Assembly: GCA_004794785.1 (NCBI GenBank)
Contig: SJOL01003772.1
Location: forward strand, 149,976 to 213,975
Direction: 5' to 3'
DNA from: Opisthorchis felineus
Lineage: Eukaryota > Platyhelminthes > Trematoda > Opisthorchiida > Opisthorchiidae
Length of the DNA stretch: 64,000 bases
Shown here: positions 39,301-51,300 of the stretch, piece after piece
How positions within the stretch are numbered: the first letter of the stretch is position 1
How the letters are laid out: every line of letters starts with the position of its first letter
Notes under the pieces: generated by a model
The model's database searches: none
Seen by the model: the letters and a program-made list of their open reading frames with translations, nothing else
Told to the model about the DNA's origin: nothing
Translations under genes and position numbers: made by a program

Positions 39301-42300
39301 CCTCGTTTAGGACGGGCCTCACACCGGTCCGTGGATGACGAGGAACGCTCACGAGGTTTTTCCATACAGGTGACCCTGCTCTGCAATGGTAGCATTTCCC
39401 TAAACTAATTAACCCGTGCATATCATTTCTTAACGTACGAAGTCGCTGGTCACGACATCATGGTCCTCCAGTACTTACCGTTTTGCTGGAACAACAAAGC
39501 GAATAGGGTTCGAATTCAAAACCTACAGAAAGACAAACAGATCAACTGCAAAGGTTCGATGGAAGCTGAAAGGAAGTTAGAAGTCTCCAATGATGACACC
39601 CAAATGAACCAACTCTCCTGAAGTTTACCAAGAATGTTGTTATGTCCGACTTTCTCCTGAAACAGTCACGAACTTTACAGCATGCGAATGCGTATTACCA
39701 AGCATCAGAAAATGTTGAAACATTCAACCAACTAACATTCATCCCGCCTTCGGAAAAAAGCAACTGGACCCAAGATGAGGTGATGCTAACCTAGGGAGAC
39801 CAACGGTTATTCTGGGTTCAGTGCCTCGTGAGGCGCCTTGCTATTTACTGCCGGTCCGTCATGGTAATTTATTCGAGAAATAAAGACGTGGAATTAAAAA
39901 AGTTAAGCCGGCAATTTGTCATCATCATCATCATCATTGACAGCAACACCAGAGGTGACAACAGTTCCGAAGTTAGTTACCAGCACAAACCACCATAAAG
40001 TTAATGACAAATAATACCTATTTACCACGCAACTACGAATAAATTAAAGGGCAAAGTAAGCAACAGCAGCAAAATGCTTTGGTCCCATGTATTCCTGAAA
40101 GCAGGAATACATGGGACAAAGCTGATCATCACATTCAGATAGGAAGATACCAAGGAAGCCAGCTTTTTCCGACCTGCATCCACTTAGTAAAATCCCGGCT
40201 GCAAAAAGCCTAATCAGCATTGCCCCAAAAGAGATGCAGTTCAAACATCAAATGATCAGCCGGAGGAATTACACCAAGAAGAGGCACTGTGAAAACAAGA
40301 ATAGTCTGAACACATGGCCTTAACAAACCCCGCTCAATGAGTTGTTAATCTACCAGAATTAGTAGTCCCAATGCCTCAGTGTAATACACATGAATGTTCC
40401 TTTCAAGTCCCCCCGGCGGAAATCAGACTTTAAGAACGTTTTTATACCACTTGGTGAAAATGACCTTTGTTCCATTCGCCAAGCTCATTAAAATGGCCTC
40501 AGACGTTTCTTAACTGGTACAGGCAACAAAATTAGGGCGTCGAAGAGTAGCAGTGTACCAGTAAACTGTGTGCAAACACGAAATTCATGCCATCCGTCAC
40601 AAAAAAAACATGAAAAGACGAGAAAAAGATCGATATTCAGACAGTTTACAAACGGTCAACCACAGGCGTACGCGATCGCGAGAAAAACTTAATAACGATC
40701 GGAAATGCAACCATAACGTAAACATTCGGGGCGACTGAATCACTCAAGGTGCTTTGGACTGATGGTAAAATACGCCCGGACGAAGCGCTTTGCACGTTAG
40801 TAGGTTCATGGTGTCGACCTAAATGGTGGGCTGGAAGGCCGGACATTTGTCTAAGAAAACTGGTGGACGGAAACACAACCCAACGACAGACGGCGAGCAG
40901 TAAAGAAGCGCTTACTGTATTGCCTCCATTCTCTTGCCTTCGCGAACCAACAGATAGAACTCGAATACGCGCAAATCGAATTCGAAGACACTCTAATGGG
41001 GAAACGAAAATAAAGTATAGGTCGCTTTGATGGTAAAGCATACGAATGATCAGACGGACGAAAGGAGAAAAAATGAAGAAGTTGGCCGTAACCACGGTTA
41101 TTACTTGGATTACTTAGTCAGTCATACATTTTCCATATCACGAGGATGCACTGGTAGGAGACTTATCGCAGCTGTCTTCGGTTTGCTTATTAGCCGCCTC
41201 GATGGATGTGATGAACGGAGGCAGCAAAAACGCGGCATACTGAACCTCTTTAGGTTCCTGCGTTGATTTACGTGAAGCTGAATGTTCCAAATGTATGCTC
41301 TGCCAAAACGCAAGTAACTCCTAGAATCATACGCTTCTCAAGTGGACTTGCCTTCACAATAAAAAACACTGAGTCCCACCATGACACTTTCAGATTCCTG
41401 GCAAACAATCTTAAAACGAGAAAGGCGTAGAGAAGTATAATCACATGTTTAAGCCGGAGAATGAGATCTTCGATATGAACACGGACCACCGTTGTTGGAA
41501 GTGGTCGATGTTTGGTCTCACCTCATTTTTCTTCAACTTAAAATTGGCTTCCTGCAACCACGAGTGAGCCGGACCAGTGTCCCCACGAGCGAGAGCATCC
41601 TCAATCAGCACTGCCTCCTCAAACAATTCTGTCAGACAGAGTTCTTTTAGTTCTGGATTCTCGTTGGCCAACTTCAACGCGGCCTTTGGATAACCACAAG
41701 TGAAAAGGTAATCCGCTAGATGGCGTTGAAATCGCGTTAGAAACAGTGCCTGTTCCGACGAATTGAATAAACCTGACGCAGGATCAGCGCGTAACAAAGA
41801 CTTCTTCACCAGTTCTTGTGTTCCTGAAGATGTGTCTACCAAGTAAAGTAAGACAAAAACGTCATGATAAAAAAAGTCGACAGTATGACATAAGTGTTCC
41901 ACACTGATGCTTCGCTGCCGAACAACCATGATTTATTCGAAGGGCTTATTGTGAAGAAAATAATGAAAGTGGACGGGAAACGGACTCAGCATTAGCCTAC
42001 TACAATCATCCTGCGGGCCTACACCTCCAGACACTCATTCAGGCAATCTGGATAGAAACTGACAACAAGAACGCCACTGACATTGATTGGAAGAAATATC
42101 TTGCAGCGCCTCCAACCAGGCGCAGTGGGGTGCAAAGTGCAAAGGACGAGATGACTTTAGTCAGTTCATTCAAAAACAATTGCACCTTATCCTCCTCTTC
42201 GAAGACGAGAACGATGCCGTCTGCATATTGCAGATCGACGAGGTTTTCGCCAGCTGCTATTTGAAAATAAGGGTTGTGAGGACATTCCAGCGTTCGTCTT

Positions 42301-45300
42301 ATCATTTCATCGATCACGAAATTTAATAGGGACGGAGGGAGTGGGTACCCCTGAGGGACACCGCTTTATGTACGGAAGCTCTGGGGAAGATCTCCGTATA
42401 CCCTTACAAGCCCGAAAGTCTGAAAATACAAAGAATTTATGTTCACAAGCTTCCGGAACATTCCATGATAGGTAAGCGTGTTAGCGAGAACAGACCAGTC
42501 AACTGAGTCGAATGCGCCTTGGAAATCCAGGAATACTAAAATGAAGACTACTGTCTTCATCAACATCAAATCAGAGACAGCAACACCCGTACTGAAAACC
42601 ATATTTCACTGGCGTACAACCACACAGTTAATTAACTTATATTTAAAATCCTTAAAGTGAAAAAGAAAACGCCGGACGAAGAGACCTGGTGCCTCCCAAC
42701 TCCCAACCAGACAATCTGCAAAGGACTTGGAGGCACTGGTATCAGTTGGACATCATTTCTTGCGACCTCTAGAGCAAAGAACGGGGAGGGTCACGTTGAC
42801 CCCAACATCTAAGCACCCCGTAAACCCTTTCATACCCCATTACCAGGTCACATGCTGTCCGCTTCGAAGTTTGCACCATCCTCAAGGAGACACGGAGAAC
42901 ACTTGTCTCGGTAGACAACGTCTCAGGATGCGTAACACATAACCGAGTCACCGTATCTGATGGCGCTGAATGTTTTCCGCGACCGCAGTACCTGCTGCAC
43001 AATCAAATACTCGTTTTCTGATTACCACCTTACGAACTCGATGGCGCCATCCTAAACCAGAAACGCTTATGAGACATCGATCGCCAAACTCCTGGAGAAG
43101 CCTCAGGTCATCTGCTTGCAAAGGTCATAGTTCGCAGCCATACACGACACGGCACGGCACTCACTGTGACCTGGTAGGTACGACCTTTGAGACCCAGTGA
43201 CACCATTTTGGTGCCCCAACTGGCGCAAACCAGCAAACGTGATTTGGGCCTGCGAGTTTCGGACGTCATCATCGACAGCGAAACATCAATGCTCAACATT
43301 GATGCTTCGGTGCCGTACAACCCTAATTTATTTGAAAGCCCTGTTATGAGGGGAAGAATAAAAGCGAATGGGGAAAGGACTTGATGCAGGCCCACCACAG
43401 CCTCCCTGAGGTGCCTACACCTCCGGACGCATATTCAGACACTCCGCAAAGAAACATAACAAGATTGCCGCTCACATCGATTAGCACACATACCTTGAAG
43501 CGTTTTTAACCGCATACAGTGGGGGGTTGCGGGGGCAATTACGTGGAAGACGAAATCGAATAGAATCAGAGAGAATAAGTGTCCTTGTAAGACCACCTTG
43601 TGTACGGAAGTTTTGGAAGAACTCGTCGTATACTCGGAAGTATGAGATTACGGTGGACATCTATTAACAAACTTCTGGAGCATTCCTTGCTGAGCAGGCG
43701 CGTTAAGGTGAACAGACAGGTCAGCCGCGTCAAATGCCACTTGGGAATCCAGGAATACTAAAGTTGTGAGTCACCTTTACGCATGGTGTTGTTCTAGCAC
43801 CTGACGGAGATTGAAGATGTCCTCAACGCAACCCCTACCGAGCCGGAATTCCGCTTGCTGCTTTCGAGTAAACGCTTCACAGGCCACCATGAAGCGATGA
43901 AGGACAGGTAACGCCAAAATTCTCATCACCGATTCTCCCTAGTTATAAGGCACAGCCTCCTACCTCAGCTGAAGGTAAATATATCATACGCATTGGCTGA
44001 GGACTCCACTCTCATCCCTGAACAATGAGGATGGGAAGTCATTCGCATCAGGAACTAGGTATCACTTGGCAGAACATATGCGGTAATAAACCTCCGAGGC
44101 CGCAGGGAGTTCCAGGTTCACCGTCCAGGTCCCTGCAGTTCCACGGTCCAACGGAGCGGCAGCAAGTGACCGCGAGAATTGTTGTTCGGTCCAGTGCTCG
44201 AGGCATGCTCCTTTATTCAGGATGATCCTTTTGATCCGTGGTGCTTTCGCCCATCTGCAGTTTCTGAGAGCCAGTCGCACGAACCAGCCGAAATAACCTC
44301 ATTTCCTTGTCCTTTCGTGTCCATCACGCACCATTGTCGGCGCGCACGCTCACTTTCACTTGACGCCTGATAATTCGTCGGGCCAAATTATGTTTTGGAC
44401 CGGTGGGGACATTTTTCCGAGATTCAAGCAGTGCCACCGTTCTGTTTCATATCAAGCGTTTGGGCGGACTTGGTAGCGCCGTACCACAGACGAAACTCCC
44501 GGGATTGTGCAAGGATGTGACAATCTCGTTCCAGTGTGAATTTACATCCGGTGGTAGGGCAACTGGAAGATTCCAGAAGACGATTCTGATAAATTCGTGT
44601 AACTTCGGGATCTTGCAGTCTCTTAGTTGCCGGACGATTTGTCTGCCTCTTACGTGGCCCTGGAAAACGAGGAGAGGAGCGACCCCGGATTCGTTACTCA
44701 GTGTGTCTTACTTACTTGGGCCCGCCTGAGAGGGACGCCGTTCCAGACACCTTGGGCCAGTTGATAACGGTGCCCTTTTCCACAGAGGGCATACGCACTC
44801 AGTGTAGTAACCACAGCGGTGTTAGTTCGACTCCTGTTGTAACATGGCTTCTTGTGTCACTGATTCTTTGCCATCTAACGGTGGTATTAGAAACCATGAC
44901 CCGCGATCAACAAGCAAGACCTCGACCAGGCAGAGGCCGCATCCACCACATCTTTACACTACATCAGGTGTTGGGCAGTGGCATATGTACAGACGACCCA
45001 AAACCTCAATATTCTTTGACTTAGGACTGTTTTCGACTCTAAAAACCGGTCTGTGATTCTAACTACATCTGTCAACACGAGATACCCTGGAAGTTCGTGA
45101 GCATATTCCGGTTCTTATACACACGCTTGGGCACGTGAGCGTATGGGGAGTTCTTTAAAATCTTCCATAAGAAAGGTGGTTCCGGCAAAGATGTCAACCC
45201 TCCCCACCTACAGTCAACTTCGTCATCCATTAACCTATAAATAAAACGTTGGAGAGTTCTGTCGATGCCAAGATCAATACTGGTGAGAACCCTGCGGATT

Positions 45301-48300
45301 TGAATTGCGCAGACGATACCATCCTAATCTTTGAGAATGACGGAAAAAAACAAACTGTTAAATAAACTCATCAACATAGTACTACCTCTAGGCATGCGCG
45401 ATGCTCTTACAAAGTCATCTCAGAAGCGTTGCTGGCGGAGGATAGTGTCAGCGAATTAGTAAAGAGGTAATTGGAAAAGGGGTATATGGTTGTACAGCAG
45501 GTACTTCAGTCGCGGAAAACATACAGTGCCATCAGATGCGGTGACTCGGTCATGTGTTACACATCCAAAAACATCGTCTACCGGGAAAAGTGCTGTTCTT
45601 CGTGCGAGGTGGACAACGTATGACTTGGCAGAAGGGTGCAAAAAAGATTGCGAATAGTTTGGGTGATGTTGGCGCAGTGCGTTTTCCAGGACTGGGTCGC
45701 GTGACCCCTGCTGCGCTTGGCTGTAGACAATGCAGGAAATGAGGGGTGATCGATGTGAGCGGTGTTCGTGCCTACACGTCCGGACACTCATTCAGACACT
45801 GCACACAGAAACTGACAACAAGACCGTGCCTCACATTGGTTAACGCACACACCTCCGAGTGTTTTCAACCAGCCACAGGAAGGTGCCTGGAGCAATCGTG
45901 TGGATCACCCTGGAAGGCGAGTAGCACCAACAGCATCCAGACTTTTCTCAATCCGCCTGCGAGGTAAAGGTTGACCACCTCTAATCTTCCCGACCTAAAG
46001 AAGTCACCTTGACATGATGATCGGGCTCAACTGCTGCAATGATCCAGTGGGCTACACTGGTTGGAACTTCGTTTCACAAGGTGCAACCATGTCAGGAAGG
46101 CTAAAGGCGGGCAGTCAGACTAAGTCAGACAGCGAGCCCCCGTACTACGAGTAATCGTGCTACGAGGCGGTCTGCGGGTGAAGTCGTAATGTCCTCTGCG
46201 ATAGGAGTGTGAAGGCAGAACGACAATTCCCCAGGCAACCAGCATCTCCATATTCATGGAAGCAGCGATGCTGCCTCCTCCCGAGGAAGGATGCGTTAGG
46301 AAAGCCTCATACTAGAACCCGAACACCGAATGCTTTACTCCCTCTGGTTAATCCAGACTCCGGTGGCCGAGCAGGTCAGGCTGTTCAATCATTCGCTCCG
46401 TAAAGGGTCTGAAAAAGCAAACCCTATTGTCCGCTGCATTCCTCGTCAGACTACTGCGTCAGCAGTCAGCTGTGGGGTCGCCAAACAAAACTTTCCATTC
46501 TCCCATTTCCATATGGGTCACAAGCTTGAGTTAGGGGCTAGGGAATGGTCACCGAACAAAACCCCACATCCTCTCAATCCCTCGTGGGACTTTATAGTCG
46601 ACTGAAGCCCCTTCCTCTGCTTCGGTAACCGGGGTGTTTAATATGCCCGCACAGTTCTTTATCCACCGATTTCCCTCCACAACCCCTTCCCACCACACAA
46701 GCGAACGTTGCTGGGTCATTTGACTGTCAGTTATCTGACCGACCGGCCTTATGCACCCCGCTGCATATCAACAATAAACAAAATAACACCTTGCTGAATC
46801 CACGAGATCCTTTACATGGGAGCTTTGAACATCCGTAGTCTATGTCAAAATGGCAAACAGGGGCTGCTTTCCGATACCTTATACTCACCTAAAGTCGACG
46901 TATGCTGTCACCGAAACACGAATACAAGACCCAGGCGTGGTTATGCATCTCAGAACGCCAAGGACGAACTCAGCTCTTTCACATTTCACTCTCCATGTGT
47001 CTGGTGACCTAGAAACGTTGGCTCGTGGAATATATAGCATCGGAGTTGCACTCAACCCCAGAGCTGAACGCGCTTTGCTGGACTGGGTCCCAGTGAAAAG
47101 TCGTTTGTGCGCCGTTCGGTTATCCACCCCAATCAAGCACGATGCCTCTCGACGTAGAAAAAGAGGTGCCTGTTTGTAGTGTCGGCGTATGCACCAACGG
47201 ACGACAGTTCTGAAGCTGCATTATAATCGACAGCATGAAAAGTGTTCAACACTGATGCTTCGCTGCCGTCTGACGGCAGCACGCTCATTAGTCAAGCAAG
47301 AAGCGCTGACATTGTGATCCTTGCGGGTGACAGGAATGCCCAAGTCGGTCATCTGGGCTCCATGAAATTACATTTGGACGGAGTCGATTCCCATCGCACA
47401 GACAACGGAGAGGAACTAGTGCAGTTGTGTGCTGATCATGAACTGTTTCTGACCAGTACGAACTTCAGCATAAACGTTTGCATCGCGTAACTTCGCTGTC
47501 ACTAACTGCAAACAGTGGACCCAGTTAGATCACGTGGCCATCAGCCACCGCAGGAGAGCGAAAACTTAAGACTCCCGTTGATTCTGGGGCACACCACTTG
47601 ATTCCGATCACGCCATGGTGCGTGCACGCCTGACAATTCGTCGCCCTCCAGGCCTTCGCAAGTCAGCAAGAAGCACACAAACCCACCAACTTCGAACAAC
47701 TTTCAAAGCTCAACAGTATCGATCTGAGCTCGCTGAACAACTCTCTCCAGTAAACCCATACTGCACAGGTAGTGAGCACGTGGATGAAGGGTGGCAAAAT
47801 GTGAGAGGAGCTATGCTAGTGGCGTTCTGTGCTGTCTGTCCGACTTATCCCATTCGACCACAAAACCACTAAATATCGTCGACATCGCTGGTCCTTTTGA
47901 TGTCGTGAAATCTATACCAGCAGGCAACGAATGTGGCAGCGCTCCCAAATCCCCCCAAACACCAAATGGTGGAGAGCCTGAGGAAAGACTAAGAATTCTG
48001 GTGGACACTGAAAGCTCGGGAGATGGAGAAGGCTTTTGCTACCGGAAACAGCCGTGCCCTATATCAACTGATACGGTCGGCTGGCCCTGGGCAAGCAGTG
48101 GTCAGTGAAACGATAAGTGACAAAGGCGGCTCATTAATTCACTCGCAAGAACGTCGATTGGGAACATGGGCAGAACACTTTGGAGATCAGCTTAGCTAGT
48201 CTCCTACAACACAGTCTCCGGTTATATTGAATACGGGCGAATGGAATCTAAGGCCTAATCGCCCATCGGAAGAAATGAAGCATGAAATATCGGTAATGAA

Positions 48301-51300
48301 ACGTGAGAAGGCATCATGGCCGGAGGTTCTGTATCCAGCCCTCCTCAAGGAAAGCAGAGAATCCCTGATGATCCATATAGCAAAGCTTATTGATGCGATA
48401 TCCAGCGAAGAGAAAATGCCTTCAGAATGGGGTATGTCGACAGTTGATCCTATCTTCAAAAAGGGCAAGTGGACTGTGTAAAAACCACCGTGGCTGAAAG
48501 GGCCTTACTGGACTGGACCCCAGTAAACAGTCGCCTGTGTGCTGTGCGGTTGTCTGGCTCAATTAAGATTAACGCAGGTCGACGCGGTAAACGGTGTTTG
48601 TCGTATCAGGATACGGCCCAAAAGATAGCAGTTCTGAGAGTGAGAATGACGAGTTTTATCAAGATCTGTCACGACTGTTTCGGTCGGCAAGAAGGACTGA
48701 TATAGTAATCCTGGAGGGTGATAAGAATATCCGAGTTGGACGACTAAGTCCGGAAGAAGCACAGTTAGGTGGTAGGTTTGGAGTCGGTGCTGGGCGTACG
48801 GATAATGGCAAGCAGCTTCTTCAGTTGTGTGCAGATCATCGTCTGTTCCTGGTCAGTACGAACTTCCAACACAAACGCTCACACCGAGTTACTTGGAGGT
48901 CACCTACCACAAGACAGTCGTGGACTCAATTAGACCAGTTACCGATTTAGAGCCTCAGTGAAGGATTGTCGTTCCTTCTGGGGTACGCAACTTGACTCTG
49001 ATCACGCCATCGTGCAGGCCCCGTTAGCCCTTCGCTTTCCGCCGGAATTACGCGCGCCGAAAGAGAGCAGCTTCGATCATCAACTTAGACAAGTTTCAGT
49101 AGCTGAAGAGTATCAAGCTGATCTGGCTAGAAAGCTACTGGAAACGCACAGTCATGGGGACGACGAAGATTGCTTGGAGGTTGAATGGAGACGAGTTAAA
49201 GAAGCAATGCTCTCAGCTTTCAAAACTGTTTGTCCAGCCCATCTGACTCGACTACGTGAGCATTGGATATCGTCGAGATCGGCAGATCTTATTGCTGCAA
49301 GAAAGGCCACACCAACACCTAGCTACTATGATGGCGCACGCAGATCCCTCAAACACCGGATAATCAGAAGCTTGAAGAATGAGAGAAAGCTGGTGGATTT
49401 CGAAGGCCCAGGAGATGGAGAAAGCTTTCGCTGCAGGTAACAGCCGCGCCTTGTTTCACCTGATTCGATCAACCGGTCAAAAGAAGGCAGGTGTCAGTGA
49501 AACAATATGCGAAGAAGACGGAACAGCAATTCACTCTCTCAATCGCCTTCTTGAGCGGTGGGCTGAGCACTTCCAAGAACAGTTCACCTGGTCTCCTTCA
49601 ACACAACCACTGGAAGAACCAAGCGGGTCCGAATGGATTATCGACACCAACCCACCATCAACAACCGAAATCCAGCGTGAGATTTCAATCTTGGAGCGCG
49701 ACAGGGCACCTGGCCCGGATGGTCTACACCCCGCGCTCTTCAAAGGTTGCGAGGTCCTGGTGAACAGTCTGAAAACTATACTGCAGAAGATTTGGAATGA
49801 AAGCAGAATACCAGCCGAATAGAGCTCATCCTCCTCCTCCTCATCCCAGTTTCCAAAAAGGGTGCAAGAACGTCATGTGGAAACCATCAAGGTATCAGCC
49901 TGGTATCCGTTTCATCTAAGACGCTCTCTGCCATTATTTTGCGCAGGTTGATGGATTATCGGGAGAGACAGATTCGTGAGAATCAAGCTGGGTTTCGCCC
50001 TGGTCGAGGATGCATCGAGCATATTTTTACCTTGAGACAAATTCTTGAACAGCGCCACTCCTTCAGACGTCCCACGTTGGTCGTTTTTCTGGATTTGAAA
50101 GTTGCTTTTGATTGTCGATCGTCAGCAACTTTGGCAGTGTCTGGTGACCAAAGATGTCCTCTCCAAATTTCTATCTCTTATGAGGGCACTGTATGCGAAC
50201 TCCTGTATGCGCGTGCGAGTATACGGCAAGCTCTCGCCTGAGTTCACCACGTCCAGTGATGTCATCATCATCATCGACAGCATGACATCAGTGTTCAACA
50301 CCGATGCTTCACTGCCGTACAACCATGATTTTCTTGAAAGCCTTATTGCGAAGAAAAGAATAAAGGTGGACGGGGAAGGAACTTAGTGCTAGCTTACTAC
50401 AAATATTTCCGAGGCGCCTACACCTCCAAACACTCATTCGAGCAATCTGGATAGAAACTGACAACAAGATCGCCACTGACATCGGTTGACAGCCATATCT
50501 TGCAGCGTCTCCAACCAGGCACAGTGAGGATCACGCGGTCCCCAACCTGGAAGGCGAGTAGCACCGACAGCACCCAAGCGTTTCGTAATCTCCTTCATAC
50601 CCCTCTGCCAGGTTAAGGGTTGGCCACCTCTCTGCTTCCGCCACTCTGANNNNNNNNNNNNNNNNNNNNNNNNNNNNNNNNNNNNNNNNNNNNNNNNNNN
50701 NNNNNNNNNNNNNNNNNNNNNNNNNNNNNNNNNNNNNNNNNNNNNNNNNNNNNNNNNNNNNNNNNNNNNNNNNNNNNNNNNNNNNNNNNNNNNNNNNNNN
50801 NNNNNNNNNNNNNNNNNNNNNNNNNNNNNNNNNNNNNNNNNNNNNNNNNNNNNNNNNNNNNNNNNNNNNNNNNNNNNNNNNNNNNNNNNNNNNNNNNNNN
50901 NNNNNNNNNNNNNNNNNNNNNNNNNNNNNNNNNNNNNNNNNNNNNNNNNNNNNNNNNNNNNNNNNNNNNNNNNNNNNNNNNNNNNNNNNNNNNNNNNNNN
51001 NNNNNNNNNNNNNNNNNNNNNNNNNNNNNNNNNNNNNNNNNNNNNNNNNNNNNNNNNNNNNNNNNNNNNNNNNNNNNNNNNNNNNNNNNNNNNNNNNNNN
51101 NNNNNNNNNNNNNNNNNNNNNNNNNNNNNNNNNNNNNNNNNNNNNNNNNNNNNNNNNNNNNNNNNNNNNNNNNNNNNNNNNNNNNNNNNNNNNNNNNNNN
51201 NNNNNNNNNNNNNNNNNNNNNNNNNNNNNNNNNNNNNNNNNNNNNNNNNNNNNNNNNNNNNNNNNNNNNNNNNNNNNNNNNNNNNNNNNNNNNNNNNNNN

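Noticed and set aside
40082..40117. microRNA precursor
   Set aside because: The stem is only 16 bp with a 4-nt loop, too short for a typical animal pre-miRNA.
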